From Massilia forsythiae (GTDB lineage Bacteria > Pseudomonadota > Gammaproteobacteria > Burkholderiales > Burkholderiaceae_D), in NCBI RefSeq assembly GCF_012849555.1, contig NZ_CP051685.1:868001-932000 (forward strand): a stretch of 64,000 nucleotides of DNA, read 5' to 3'. Below are positions 1 to 8,315 of the stretch, piece by piece (positions within the stretch are counted from its first letter, which is position 1; each line of letters starts with the position of its first letter). The notes under the pieces were generated by a model. It searched no databases, had not been told where the DNA came from, and saw only the letters and a list, made by a program, of their open reading frames with translations. The position numbers and the translations under genes were made by a program.

Positions 1-1593
1 AATGCAATCGACGCCGCCGTGGCCGCCGCGGCCACGCTGGGCGTGACCGATCCGTTCAGCTGCGGTATCGGCGGCGGCGGCTTCATGGTGATCTACCTGG
101 CCAAGGACAAGCGCGTGATCACCATCGACCACCGCGAAACCGCGCCGGCGGCGTTCACCCCCGCCGTGTTCCTCGAGAACGGCAAGCCGATCGATTTCGA
201 CACCGCCGTCGCCAGCGGCGCCGCGGTCGGCGTGCCGGGCACGGTACGCGGCTGGCACGAGGCCCTGGAGCGCTACGGCACCATGTCCTTCAAGCAGGTG
301 CTGGCGCCGGCCATCGGCGTGGCCACCCGGGGTTTTACGGTGAACGACACCTTCAACAAGCTGGTGACCGAAAACGAAGCCAAGTTCCGCCAGTTCGGCA
401 GCACCAGCCAGCTCTACCTGAAGAACGGCAAGGCCCTGCCGGCCGGCACCCTGCTCAAGAACCCGGACCTGGCCAGGGCCTACCGCGAACTGGCCGCCAA
501 GGGCTATCAAGCGTTCTACCAGGGGCCGATGGCGAATGCGCTGGTGGATGCCGTCGTGCATCCGCCGCTCGCCGCCGGCGCCACGGTCCGCCCCGGCAAC
601 ATGACGCTGGCCGACCTGGCCAACTACGAGGCGCGCATCCGCCAGCCGGTGCGCTCGACCTACCGCGGCTACGACATCTACGGCATGCCGCCGCCCAGCA
701 GCGGGGGCGTGGCGGTGGCCGAGGCCTTGAACATCCTGGAAGGCTTCGACCTGAAATCGATGGCGCGCCCGGACGCCGAGCACCTGTACCTGGAAGCCAG
801 CCGCCTGGCCTTCGCCGACCGCAACGCCTACCTGGGCGACCCGGAATACGTCGACGCGCCGGTGGAAGGCATGCTGTCGAAGCAGTTCGCGGCCCAGCGC
901 CGCTCGCTGATCCGCCCGGACCGCGCCGCCAGCGTGGTGCCGGCCGGCGACGCCTTTTTGTACGAGAACGACCAGAGCTTTCCGCTGCGCCCGCAGGCCA
1001 ACCTGATCCAGCGCGAAGGCTTGCACACGACGCACCTGGCGGTGTCGGACAAGGACGGCAACGTGGTCGCCTACACCTTCACCATCGAATCCTGGGGCGG
1101 CAGCGGCATCGTGGTGCCGGGCTACGGCTTCCTGCTGAACAACGAGATGACCGACTTCGACTTCAGCGGCCCGGCGCCCAACATCCCGGAAGGCGGCAAG
1201 CGCCCGCGCAGCAGCATGTCGCCCACCATCGTGCTCAAGGACGGCAAGCCGGCATTCACCGTCGGCAGCCCGGGCGGCGCCACCATCATCACCACCGTGC
1301 TGCAGACCATCGTCAACTACCTCGACCTGGGCATGCCGATGGACCGGGCCATCGACGCGCCGCGCCTGTCGCAGCGCAATGCCAGGGAGACCTCGGTCGA
1401 GCCGGGTTTCACGGGGGCCGAACAGGCGCGCGCCCTGGAAAAATTCGGGCATAAATGGGAAAGCAATCCGGCGCCGGAAGAGATCGGCGCGGCGAATGCG
1501 ATCGTGTTCAACCCGGATGGCAGCGTGACGGCGGTCAGCGAGGGGCGCCGCCACGGTATCGGCACGGCGCTGGTGCAGAAGCGTGCGCATTGA
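1..1593 (+). CDS. ggt: Gamma-glutamyltransferase, 5' end outside window
   Basis: Periplasmic Ntn-hydrolase that cleaves gamma-glutamyl bonds of glutathione and transfers or hydrolyses the glutamyl group. The reading frame is open from base 1 (NAIDAAVAAAATLGV), so the signal peptide and first residues lie outside. The large subunit runs to the autoprocessing site, where the TTHLAV motif supplies the nucleophilic threonine (codon at 1027-1029). The small subunit carries the SSMSPTIVLKDGK and GSPGGATI motifs expected of the oxyanion and substrate pocket. Family members are about 560-590 residues, so roughly 40-60 residues are missing. The gene ends at TGA 1591-1593 and is convergent with the minus-strand DNA that follows. 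Family assignment is firm; physiological substrate is inferred. Confidence 0.95.
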   Translation, partial: NAIDAAVAAAATLGVTDPFSCGIGGGGFMVIYLAKDKRVITIDHRETAPAAFTPAVFLENGKPIDFDTAVASGAAVGVPGTVRGWHEALERYGTMSFKQVLAPAIGVATRGFTVNDTFNKLVTENEAKFRQFGSTSQLYLKNGKALPAGTLLKNPDLARAYRELAAKGYQAFYQGPMANALVDAVVHPPLAAGATVRPGNMTLADLANYEARIRQPVRSTYRGYDIYGMPPPSSGGVAVAEALNILEGFDLKSMARPDAEHLYLEASRLAFADRNAYLGDPEYVDAPVEGMLSKQFAAQRRSLIRPDRAASVVPAGDAFLYENDQSFPLRPQANLIQREGLHTTHLAVSDKDGNVVAYTFTIESWGGSGIVVPGYGFLLNNEMTDFDFSGPAPNIPEGGKRPRSSMSPTIVLKDGKPAFTVGSPGGATIITTVLQTIVNYLDLGMPMDRAIDAPRLSQRNARETSVEPGFTGAEQARALEKFGHKWESNPAPEEIGAANAIVFNPDGSVTAVSEGRRHGIGTALVQKRAH

Positions 1594-1599
1594 CGGGCG

Positions 1600-1727
1600 G
1601 CGTGCGGCGGCGCCACGATACGGCGCGCGCCTTCCAGCAGCGCGTCGGTCTGGCCCTGCAGCGCGATCTTCCCGTCCTTCAAAAAGGCGAGGTCGAAGGC
1701 GACGCGCTCTAGGTCGGACAGGATATG
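1600..1727 (-). pseudogene. Fragment of an ABC transporter ATPase gene
   Basis: Reading the minus strand from 1727 gives HILSDLERVAFDLAFLKDG followed by KIALQGQTDALLEGARRI. This is the segment of an ABC ATPase from the H-loop histidine onward. Everything upstream of the H-loop (Walker A, signature, Walker B) is absent. The frame then runs without a stop into the antisense of ggt, so the natural C-terminus is also lost. The break at the H-loop codon is where the AT-richer segment begins, suggesting a rearrangement or insertion cut an older ABC gene. Recognition is by motif only; no alignment was run. Confidence 0.5.
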
Positions 1728-1742
1728 CGTAGCATGTGCAAA

Positions 1743-1864
1743 CTACACAAAAATGGACAGGCCCTTTCATAGGGAAACTACCACTCAACTCCAATTTTAC
1801 TTGTCCATGTTCATACATAAAAAAATGGACGCAAGTGTAGATGTCTGTCCATTTTTTGGTGTAG
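1743..1864. repeat. Nested TGGACA inverted repeats, possible transposon end
   Basis: The arm at 1743-1760 (CTACACAAAAATGGACAG) is the near-perfect inverse of 1845-1864 (CTGTCCATTTTTTGGTGTAG). Inside lie a second pair of the same core, TGTCCAT at 1802-1808 and ATGGAC at 1825-1830, extended by ACTTG/CAAGT. Four copies of one core in alternating orientation in 122 bp resemble multiple transposase-binding sites at the end of a Tn7/Tn5053-like element, or a small MITE. The repeat lies between the ABC fragment and the NTPase-nuclease gene. No transposase is visible. The rest of 1594-1927 shows nothing further. Confidence 0.55.
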
Positions 1865-1927
1865 TGCTAGCACGACCCATCGCTCAACTTTGAACCCTCA
1901 ATTGCTTGCGACAGGTTGCTCGGATCT

Positions 1928-4900
1928 TTAGCTGGACGGTTGGCTGCGACTCAGGTCCATCACCACAATCTCAACTAGACCATCCAATGCCGCCCGGCTG
2001 GAGGATGTCAGCATCTGCTGAAGGTCTTGGGGGCTGGTTGGTATCGTGCGTTCTCGACCGCGTGTTCGCAGCCGTTTGGACGGTTTGTCCTGATGACCAA
2101 ACCAGAGTACCAAGTAGATGCCACGCCCTTCAGCACTCCAGTCTTGCGAATACAATTTGTCGAGTTGAGAGTCGGCCGCGTGCCACAGGTCGCGATGCCA
2201 TTGGCACTTGATTTCGATCGGCATTCTCAGATTATCGACCGCGCACCCAATGTCCACTTCCTTATCGCCGCCAACGTGGACCTCTGGCGTCAGTGTGACA
2301 TCGCGGCACGTTTGGCGTAACAGCAACAATAGGTGGTCGCGGCACCATTCCTCGTTGTGGGGAATGTGTTGGTCATCATAGAAGCCACGCCAGGACTCAA
2401 CGTCGTCACTGAATACCATGCGTTGCACAACATCGAGCTCTTCCAACATGAATTTCTGCAAGTCAGGCATCGTGACAGGCGCCACATCACGCGTGATAGC
2501 GGCGATCGCTTCGAGTGTTGGTGGCGAGTATGACGTCTCGACGCACAACCGCGCTTGCTCTGCGGCGACCATCTTGATCGTGTCGAAGTAGCCATCCGGC
2601 GGTGCGTCGCGAAGCCGCCGGATGACCTGGGCCGCAGTTGCGCTCGGATCATTGCCAAGTCTCTTGATCAGCGAAGTGACATAGTCGCTGGCGTCCCACG
2701 GACTTGTGTCGCCCCACGTTCCGCCGGCAGGCCGATGCGCGACCGGCCAAAGCGTGCGGAATTTCGTGATCAGCCATTCGAGTTGATTCGCCTGAAAAGG
2801 AACGGACGGTCTTTCCCCACCCGAACGATCACGGACGTGCCAGATTAGTTCAGGTGGGAGCGGGCGTCCGGCCAGCTCTGCAGCCGTTTCGTTAAACTCG
2901 ACGATCAGACCGATTGACAGCCAATTGCGCCGGCGTCGTTCGTCGTCCAAGTCGCGCCTTTTAGGCAGGAGCGCACGGAGCTCCTCATAACGATTGGACC
3001 GTATAAGCCGGTCGACAAGTTCTTCTTCCACCTCGGCAGCGATGTGAGGAAAGCGCGTGAGCCACTCGGCCGCAAGGCGATTCGCAAAATCGACATCCTG
3101 GCCACGCATCAGGGAATAAAGGCCTGATATTTGCGTTAACCGGGCCTCCAACTGAGGCTCATGGTACCTGCGCATTGCGCTCGGCCAGAGTCCCCGTGCT
3201 TTCACTTCCGTTTCCACGGCCTCTTCCAGGGTATCAATCGTCGCGTCGTGCTCATAGCTGATGCGCCTCAACTCGAAGAGGGCCGCGAGCAGCCGGTCGT
3301 CGCTAACGTCTGCCAGTCCTGCGCCCCGTCGCACGCGCTCAGCGAGCGCGACGACAATGATGAGGACGGAATCCCTCCACCGAGACTGCGCGAAGCTGGC
3401 GGCCAGTTCGTCTGCCGTCGGCGTGCTCGGTCCATCGACCAGGTAGGCTTCGAAACCGGAGAAGGCAGCGGCAGCAATGTCGGCGCCAAGCCAGTCGGCA
3501 ATGCGCTCATGCGACGGCAGGTTCTCTTCGTTGATGTCATGGATCAAGCCGAGATAGGCCTTGGCTGGGCCGATGAGCGCTCCGTAGTCTGCAGTGCGCA
3601 CACGCGCGATATGCTCTCCGTAATGAGCCCGCATTTTCGTACGTTGGGCAAGGAATTTCGCCCTGTGACGCTCTGTGCGCAGGTCGTTCTCGCGTTTCCA
3701 GCTCGGGGGTTCCGCAAGTTGCATCAGCCATTGCAGAAGGTCTGGCCGATGCTCTGCGAACGGGAACGCTTCAGTTCGTACTGCTGCGCCGATCTCGCCA
3801 TCATGCCGCGCCATCTGCACGACATCCTGCCAGCGCATGTCCTCCCTGGATGTCTGGTCGAGTGCCTGCAACAAGAAGATCACGTCTTCCGGCGTCGGCG
3901 CCAGACCGCTCGGCCGACAAGTCATGCGACAGAACCGCTCCCATGGTGTCGCTTCTCCTGGAAGATCCAGGATCACGAGCTTTTGGATCGCACGTCGCAG
4001 CTCTTGATTTTCCTGTAGGTGCTTGGCAACTGTGGCCCGGGTGTCGCGTCGATAGCCGTCACCCTCGTCAAAATGCTGGAGCCAGGACCACAGCTGGTCG
4101 GCCTGCGCCGGCGCGCCAGCGATGCGCCGTGATAGCAAGTGATAGGCAAAGTCGCTAAGCTCATAGCCGTCTCGATGATTAAACGGTTCGCCAAGTGCGG
4201 ACGCCCTGGCGGCGAGCTTGTCGAGAACGCCGTCCAGCCGATCGTCAGGAAGCCGGCGTTCCAACACATAGAGCACTCCGACCGTCTGACTTTCTTTGGT
4301 CGCATATGAAACCGCCAAGTCGATGATCAACTCGTCACTGAAATGTCGATAGTCGATGTCGTCCATCAGCTCGATTGCCAGTCGTACCGACAGATCGTCG
4401 CCCTGGTCCAGCAGCCTAGTCATCACCTGGGGCCAGTCATCGGCGGCCACGAGTGGCACGAGCGCTTGGCCTGCGGCCTTTCGGCACGCAAAGGCCATGT
4501 TAGCGTCGAGCACCAGGTCATGAAGTTCGTTGACGAGTTGAACAGCTATTGGCGCATCCTCTAATGCTCGGAGAACGAGCATGCGCAGGCCGAAGGCGGT
4601 GCCTTCTGAAGTGATCAGCCTACGCAGGTCATCGAGCATCGCAGGTTGCGCGATACAGCCGAGCGAGATATCCCCTCGATTCCAGAGCGAGCTTGGGTCG
4701 GATGCTGCAACACGCTCCAGTGCTTTCAACAGCCTTGCGATGTGGGCGGGAAACAGAGTGCTGGGATCGCCATACTCGATCAGGCCTATAGGATCAGTGT
4801 CGATGACGGCTGGGGCGAAAGCTGGATCGAGTGCGAGCCAGGCATGGATGCCACGAAGGCTCGCCGGGACTAGGCCTCCAGCATGGAACATCGAAAGCAC

Positions 4901-5920
4901 TCGCCTGCGTTTGCGGGGCGTAATCGCCGCCTTGGCCAGCCAGCGAGCTCCAAGGTATTCACCAATTCGCCGGTGCCAGTAACGAAATCGTTCTGTGCCG
5001 TCCGCCGTAAACAGTCGGGTACGGAGCATCACGTCGACTTCTTTCCCCCCAGGCAGGAGACACACGTCAGCAAGGGAAAGCTCGTCAGGACCGACATGTG
5101 CCGTCGCTTTACGGCTGATGACGTCACTGCCGCTGAGAATCAAGGCGGCGCTTGCGGCCCCCGCTGCTGCAAGCGCAATCTCTTTAGCCACCTGCGGGTC
5201 GGCCTTTCGTTCGTTATGCTCGACACGCAACACGTCGATCGACCTCTCAAGGAGCGCACTATTGGATTCAGGAAGGGGGCCGTTGTTGCAAACCTTCGCC
5301 AACAGCTCGAGTGTTTGCGGGTTACCGAGCATGCCGTGCAGGTTCCGAGAGTTGAAGTGGGCAACGACATCCCGCGCCTTAGCTAAACCAACGAGACTGC
5401 TAAGGAAGTCCACGGAGTCATCCTCGTCGAAAGGAACAAGATGCATCTCCAGAGGATTGCATCCGTACTGTCCGCGGATGCCTTCAACTGCCGTAGCACT
5501 GCGCCAGTCCGCCACCCGGCAGGACAAGATGAAACGCGGAACCCCAAGCTCAGCAAGTTGGCCAAGCACCAAATCGACAGCATCCCCCTGCTTATGGGAA
5601 CTAACCTCATCAATCGCATCGATTACCAGAACTCGGAACGAACCTAGGAGTTGTCGCGGGTTCGGATGAGTGATGAGACTTCGAGCTGTGCACAGCACAT
5701 AGCCCGGAGAACGAGCAATCCAGCGGAGAAGTGAAGTCTTACCCATTCCCGCTTCACCAAGAATGATCAGCGGTTCTGGACGTTGGAGGGCGTCGGCTTC
5801 GGTCGTGGTAACCCTGCCATTGTCCTCGTACCAGAGCTTTCGTTCAATGTGCTTGCTCTTCATTGTTGTTATTAAAACATAGATCGACAGCTCTGGAGCA
5901 TCACGGCTACTCGGCAACAC
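1928..5920 (-). CDS. Large P-loop NTPase with C-terminal PD-(D/E)XK nuclease
   Basis: A 1330-residue protein if begun at GTG 5920, or 1311 if begun at ATG 5863; neither has a clear Shine-Dalgarno. With the long start, Walker A is GEAGMGKT (55-62) and Walker B is VLVIDAIDEV (97-106), followed by ILSCRVADWR (131-140) as a sensor-like strand. This is typical of NACHT/STAND NTPases. The middle of about 900 residues looks like an all-helical HEAT- or TPR-like solenoid. Near the C-terminus D1223, E1236 and K1238 (VDIGC...PIEIKCQ) form a PD-(D/E)XK nuclease core, followed by SQLDKLYSQ. This architecture suits a phage sensor that triggers DNA cleavage, with the nuclease at the C-terminus, whereas several known Avs proteins carry theirs N-terminally. 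Base composition is visibly poorer in GC than neighbours, suggesting transfer. Function is inferred. Confidence 0.8.
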   Translation of the reverse strand: MLPSSRDAPELSIYVLITTMKSKHIERKLWYEDNGRVTTTEADALQRPEPLIILGEAGMGKTSLLRWIARSPGYVLCTARSLITHPNPRQLLGSFRVLVIDAIDEVSSHKQGDAVDLVLGQLAELGVPRFILSCRVADWRSATAVEGIRGQYGCNPLEMHLVPFDEDDSVDFLSSLVGLAKARDVVAHFNSRNLHGMLGNPQTLELLAKVCNNGPLPESNSALLERSIDVLRVEHNERKADPQVAKEIALAAAGAASAALILSGSDVISRKATAHVGPDELSLADVCLLPGGKEVDVMLRTRLFTADGTERFRYWHRRIGEYLGARWLAKAAITPRKRRRVLSMFHAGGLVPASLRGIHAWLALDPAFAPAVIDTDPIGLIEYGDPSTLFPAHIARLLKALERVAASDPSSLWNRGDISLGCIAQPAMLDDLRRLITSEGTAFGLRMLVLRALEDAPIAVQLVNELHDLVLDANMAFACRKAAGQALVPLVAADDWPQVMTRLLDQGDDLSVRLAIELMDDIDYRHFSDELIIDLAVSYATKESQTVGVLYVLERRLPDDRLDGVLDKLAARASALGEPFNHRDGYELSDFAYHLLSRRIAGAPAQADQLWSWLQHFDEGDGYRRDTRATVAKHLQENQELRRAIQKLVILDLPGEATPWERFCRMTCRPSGLAPTPEDVIFLLQALDQTSREDMRWQDVVQMARHDGEIGAAVRTEAFPFAEHRPDLLQWLMQLAEPPSWKRENDLRTERHRAKFLAQRTKMRAHYGEHIARVRTADYGALIGPAKAYLGLIHDINEENLPSHERIADWLGADIAAAAFSGFEAYLVDGPSTPTADELAASFAQSRWRDSVLIIVVALAERVRRGAGLADVSDDRLLAALFELRRISYEHDATIDTLEEAVETEVKARGLWPSAMRRYHEPQLEARLTQISGLYSLMRGQDVDFANRLAAEWLTRFPHIAAEVEEELVDRLIRSNRYEELRALLPKRRDLDDERRRRNWLSIGLIVEFNETAAELAGRPLPPELIWHVRDRSGGERPSVPFQANQLEWLITKFRTLWPVAHRPAGGTWGDTSPWDASDYVTSLIKRLGNDPSATAAQVIRRLRDAPPDGYFDTIKMVAAEQARLCVETSYSPPTLEAIAAITRDVAPVTMPDLQKFMLEELDVVQRMVFSDDVESWRGFYDDQHIPHNEEWCRDHLLLLLRQTCRDVTLTPEVHVGGDKEVDIGCAVDNLRMPIEIKCQWHRDLWHAADSQLDKLYSQDWSAEGRGIYLVLWFGHQDKPSKRLRTRGRERTIPTSPQDLQQMLTSSSRAALDGLVEIVVMDLSRSQPSS

Positions 5921-6280
5921 CTAATTAAGCGGACGAAGGCTACCGCGATCTATAGGGTGACGATCCAGACGCAACTGAGCAACAGACACCGTTTTTGAGG
6001 GCCCGTTCCGTGCCAAGTAAGGACTCTTATATGCCTAAGCCCAAGGGAATCCTGAGGTGTACTGTCAATAGCGGACACGCTTGTCTCAAGCCACCTGCGG
6101 CTGTTTGCTGAATTCTTACGCGAACAACGCTGGTGAAGGAAGGCGAAGCGGATAAAAAGACGGCTCCGCAAGCGGAGCCGTTAAAGGTTGGGTCCCAAGC
6201 ACCCAATCACGCGGGCGGGGGGCGCCCGCGTGAAACCGTTGGCGCGGACGAGGCGTCCGCGCCGAAAAACCTTGCGTGTA
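5921..6280. other. Intergenic flank of the NTPase gene, no gene seen
   Basis: The 360 bp between the NTPase gene and terZ hold no convincing coding frame. From about 5921 to 6150 the composition resembles the NTPase gene. The sequence around 6060-6085 (TGTCAATAGCGGACACG) resembles ends of IS3-type elements, but this is only a visual impression. From 6160 to 6263 three consecutive perfect hairpins follow the terZ stop, the distal one being a terminator. The right border of the acquired segment is probably near 6150. Confidence 0.4.
6152..6181 (-). terminator. Rho-independent terminator of the ter operon
   Basis: On the minus strand the stem AACGGCTCCGC/GCGGAGCCGT is followed by CTTTTTATCC, a stem plus U-tract. 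It lies about 100 bp beyond the terZ stop. Two further GC-rich hairpins sit between: 6241-6263 (GGCGCGGACG, 3-nt loop) and 6209-6231 (ACGCGGGCG, G-rich loop). These lack U-tracts. Confidence 0.8.
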
Positions 6281-6862
6281 TTACAACAGCGGCGTGATCT
6301 GCGGCATCAATTCATCGATGGTGCGGCCATTGCCGTTCTCGCCGATCGCGTGCATCTTCCATTCGCCGTTGTGGCGGTACAGCTTGGCCATGATCTGGGC
6401 CGTGTGCGAGCCCTGCACCGACAGGTCGTAGCGCGCGATTTCCTTGTTGTTGCCGCTGTTGACGATGCGGCAGAAAGCGTTTTCGACCGTGGAAAAATTC
6501 TGGCCCGTAAAACTGTTCACGGTGAACACCAGCGTCTTCACGTGCGCCGGCACCGCGGTCAGGTCGACGTTGATCTGTTCGTCGTCGCCGTCGCCGGCGC
6601 CGGTGCGGTTGTCGCCGGTGTGGACGATGCTGCCGTCACGGCTTTTCAGCTGGCGGAACCAGACCACGTCGACCGGGCGGTTGCCTTCGTCGAACAGCAG
6701 CACCGACGCATCCAGGTCGATGCTTTCGCTCTTGCCGCCGAAGCCGAAGAAGCCCTTGCTCTTGACCACGTCCCAGCCCAGGCCCATGGTGATGCGCGAC
6801 AGCGCGCCGCCGGCTTCCTTTTCCAGCGAGATCTTCTGGCCCTTCTGCAGATTGACGCTCAT
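6281..6862 (-). CDS. terZ: TerZ/TerD-family stress protein
   Basis: Cytoplasmic TerD-domain protein, 193 residues, of the calcium-binding tellurite/chemical-stress family. It begins MSVNLQKGQKISLEKE and carries the acidic loop [14 protein letters not shown] that binds calcium in TerD, then the conserved FSTVENAFCRIVN and IARYDL segments. An insert GFFGFGGKSESIDLD matches TerZ-like members better than TerD. The start is fixed by TAGGAGG just upstream. It is the last gene of the minus-strand operon DUF475-terD-AIM24-terZ, 26 bp after the AIM24 gene. The terZ versus terD label is a best guess between close paralogues. Confidence 0.88.
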   Translation of the reverse strand: MSVNLQKGQKISLEKEAGGALSRITMGLGWDVVKSKGFFGFGGKSESIDLDASVLLFDEGNRPVDVVWFRQLKSRDGSIVHTGDNRTGAGDGDDEQINVDLTAVPAHVKTLVFTVNSFTGQNFSTVENAFCRIVNSGNNKEIARYDLSVQGSHTAQIMAKLYRHNGEWKMHAIGENGNGRTIDELMPQITPLL

Positions 6863-6888
6863 CCTTGCCTCCTAAATTGTGGCGTCCG

Positions 6889-7584
6889 TCAGCGCGCCGG
6901 CGCCTGCACCCAAGCCTTGAATGCGGTGCGGTTGCGCGAACAGACAAAAATCTTGCCGCGACCCGAGAAGCGCAGGACGATGCCTTCGCCGCTGGTCTGG
7001 CTGTTGATCAGGTTACCGAGGAAGCCGCCGCTGGTGCCGGTCGTGATCGAGACTTCGTAGTGCAGGGTGCTGTCCCAGGCCACCACGTGCGAGTTGTCGA
7101 TGATCGCGTCCTTGCCCGGCTCGACTTCCAGCTCGTTCATCGAACCGAAACCCGACACCACCACCTGCCCGGTACCCGAAGTCTCGGTGACGAAGAAGCC
7201 GCCGCTCTGGGCGAACAGCGCGTTGCCCACGCTCTGGGTGCGCACGCGCAGGTCGACGCTGGAGCCGGCCGCGACGAAGGCGCCGTCGCTGATGATGTAC
7301 TGGCGCGGACCGCAATCGACCACCTGCATCGCACCCGGCAGCGTCGGCGACAGCAGGCAGTCGCCGTCGCCGCGCGTGGCCTCGATGTGCTGCTGAAAGA
7401 ACGACTCGCCGTTGGCGAAGGTGCGCATCAGGGCGCTGCCCAGGCCACCCTTCATCTTGCCCTTCAGGTCGAGGGTCGATTCCATCATCACCATCGCATC
7501 CGATTCGCAGTAGATGGTTTCGCCCCGCTTCATCGATACATGAAGGAATGGATCGACGTCTCCGGTCACGGTAAACACTGGCAT
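6889..7584 (-). CDS. AIM24 / TIGR00266 family protein
   Basis: A 231-residue cytoplasmic protein of the AIM24 (TIGR00266) family, a beta-rich fold with no assigned reaction. Recognisable features are the N-terminal GDVDPFLHVSMKRGETIYCESDAM, the glycine-rich MKGGLGSALMR, and the C-terminal GEGIVLRFSGRGKIFVCSRN. AAGGAAG precedes the ATG. It sits between terD and terZ, so it is likely co-transcribed and part of the same envelope- or metal-stress response. Members of this family are commonly found near ter genes; the role itself is unknown. Confidence 0.85.
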   Translation of the reverse strand: MPVFTVTGDVDPFLHVSMKRGETIYCESDAMVMMESTLDLKGKMKGGLGSALMRTFANGESFFQQHIEATRGDGDCLLSPTLPGAMQVVDCGPRQYIISDGAFVAAGSSVDLRVRTQSVGNALFAQSGGFFVTETSGTGQVVVSGFGSMNELEVEPGKDAIIDNSHVVAWDSTLHYEVSITTGTSGGFLGNLINSQTSGEGIVLRFSGRGKIFVCSRNRTAFKAWVQAPAR

Positions 7585-7651
7585 GTTACTGGCTTCCTTT
7601 CGGTTGGGCTCGACGCCATCCCGTTACCAAACGGGATGGCGCAGCGGAGGA

Positions 7652-8227
7652 TTAGACGGCGACGCCGTAGTTCTTGGCGAGGGGCCCCAGGCCGCCGTTG
7701 AAACCTTGTCCCACCGCGCGGAACTTCCAGTCGCCGCCGTTACGATACACCTCGCCGAAGATCATGGCCGATTCGGTCGAGCCGTCCTCGGACAGGTCGT
7801 AGCGGGCGATCTCGCTGTCGTTGCCGGCGTTGATGCAGCGAATGAAGGCCTTGCCGACCATGCCGAAGTTCTGGCGGCGCGCATCGCCTTCGTGGATCGT
7901 CACCGCCAGCACCACGCGGTCGACGTCTGCCGGCACCTTGGTGAGATCGATGCTGATGGTCTCGTCGTCGCCGTCGCCGGCGCCGGTGCGGTTGTCGCCC
8001 GAGTGCTGCACCGAACCGTCGGCCGACTTGGCGTTGTTGTAGAAGACGAAGTCGGCATCCGAGCGCACCTTGCCCGACTGGTTCAGCAGGAAGACCACGC
8101 CGTCCAGGTCGAACTCGGCGCCGTCGGTGGCGCGCACGTCCCAGCCCAGGCCCAGCTTCAGGTTGGTCAGGCCGGGGGCTTCTTTCGACAGGTTGACGTT
8201 ACCGCCTTTTTGCAAGCTGATTGCCAT
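7652..8227 (-). CDS. terD: TerD family stress protein
   Basis: 191 residues, the usual TerD length. [20 protein letters not shown] is the classic TerD N-terminus, and [15 protein letters not shown] is the calcium-binding acidic loop. An upstream in-frame start exists, but CAAAGGAGATCC directly before ATG 8227 decides the start. The protein is cytoplasmic and acts with TerC-like membrane partners in resistance to tellurite, phage or chemical stress in characterised systems. In this operon it follows the DUF475 membrane protein by about 90 bp and precedes the AIM24 gene. Assignment is firm; the actual stress handled is not known. Confidence 0.92.
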   Translation of the reverse strand: MAISLQKGGNVNLSKEAPGLTNLKLGLGWDVRATDGAEFDLDGVVFLLNQSGKVRSDADFVFYNNAKSADGSVQHSGDNRTGAGDGDDETISIDLTKVPADVDRVVLAVTIHEGDARRQNFGMVGKAFIRCINAGNDSEIARYDLSEDGSTESAMIFGEVYRNGGDWKFRAVGQGFNGGLGPLAKNYGVAV

Positions 8228-8315
8228 GATGGATCTCCTTTGATTGGTAGGTCTTGTTGAACACCCTTGGTACCACTTGCAGCGAACTGGTGTTCTGCCA
8301 TTCGCCGCAAATTCC

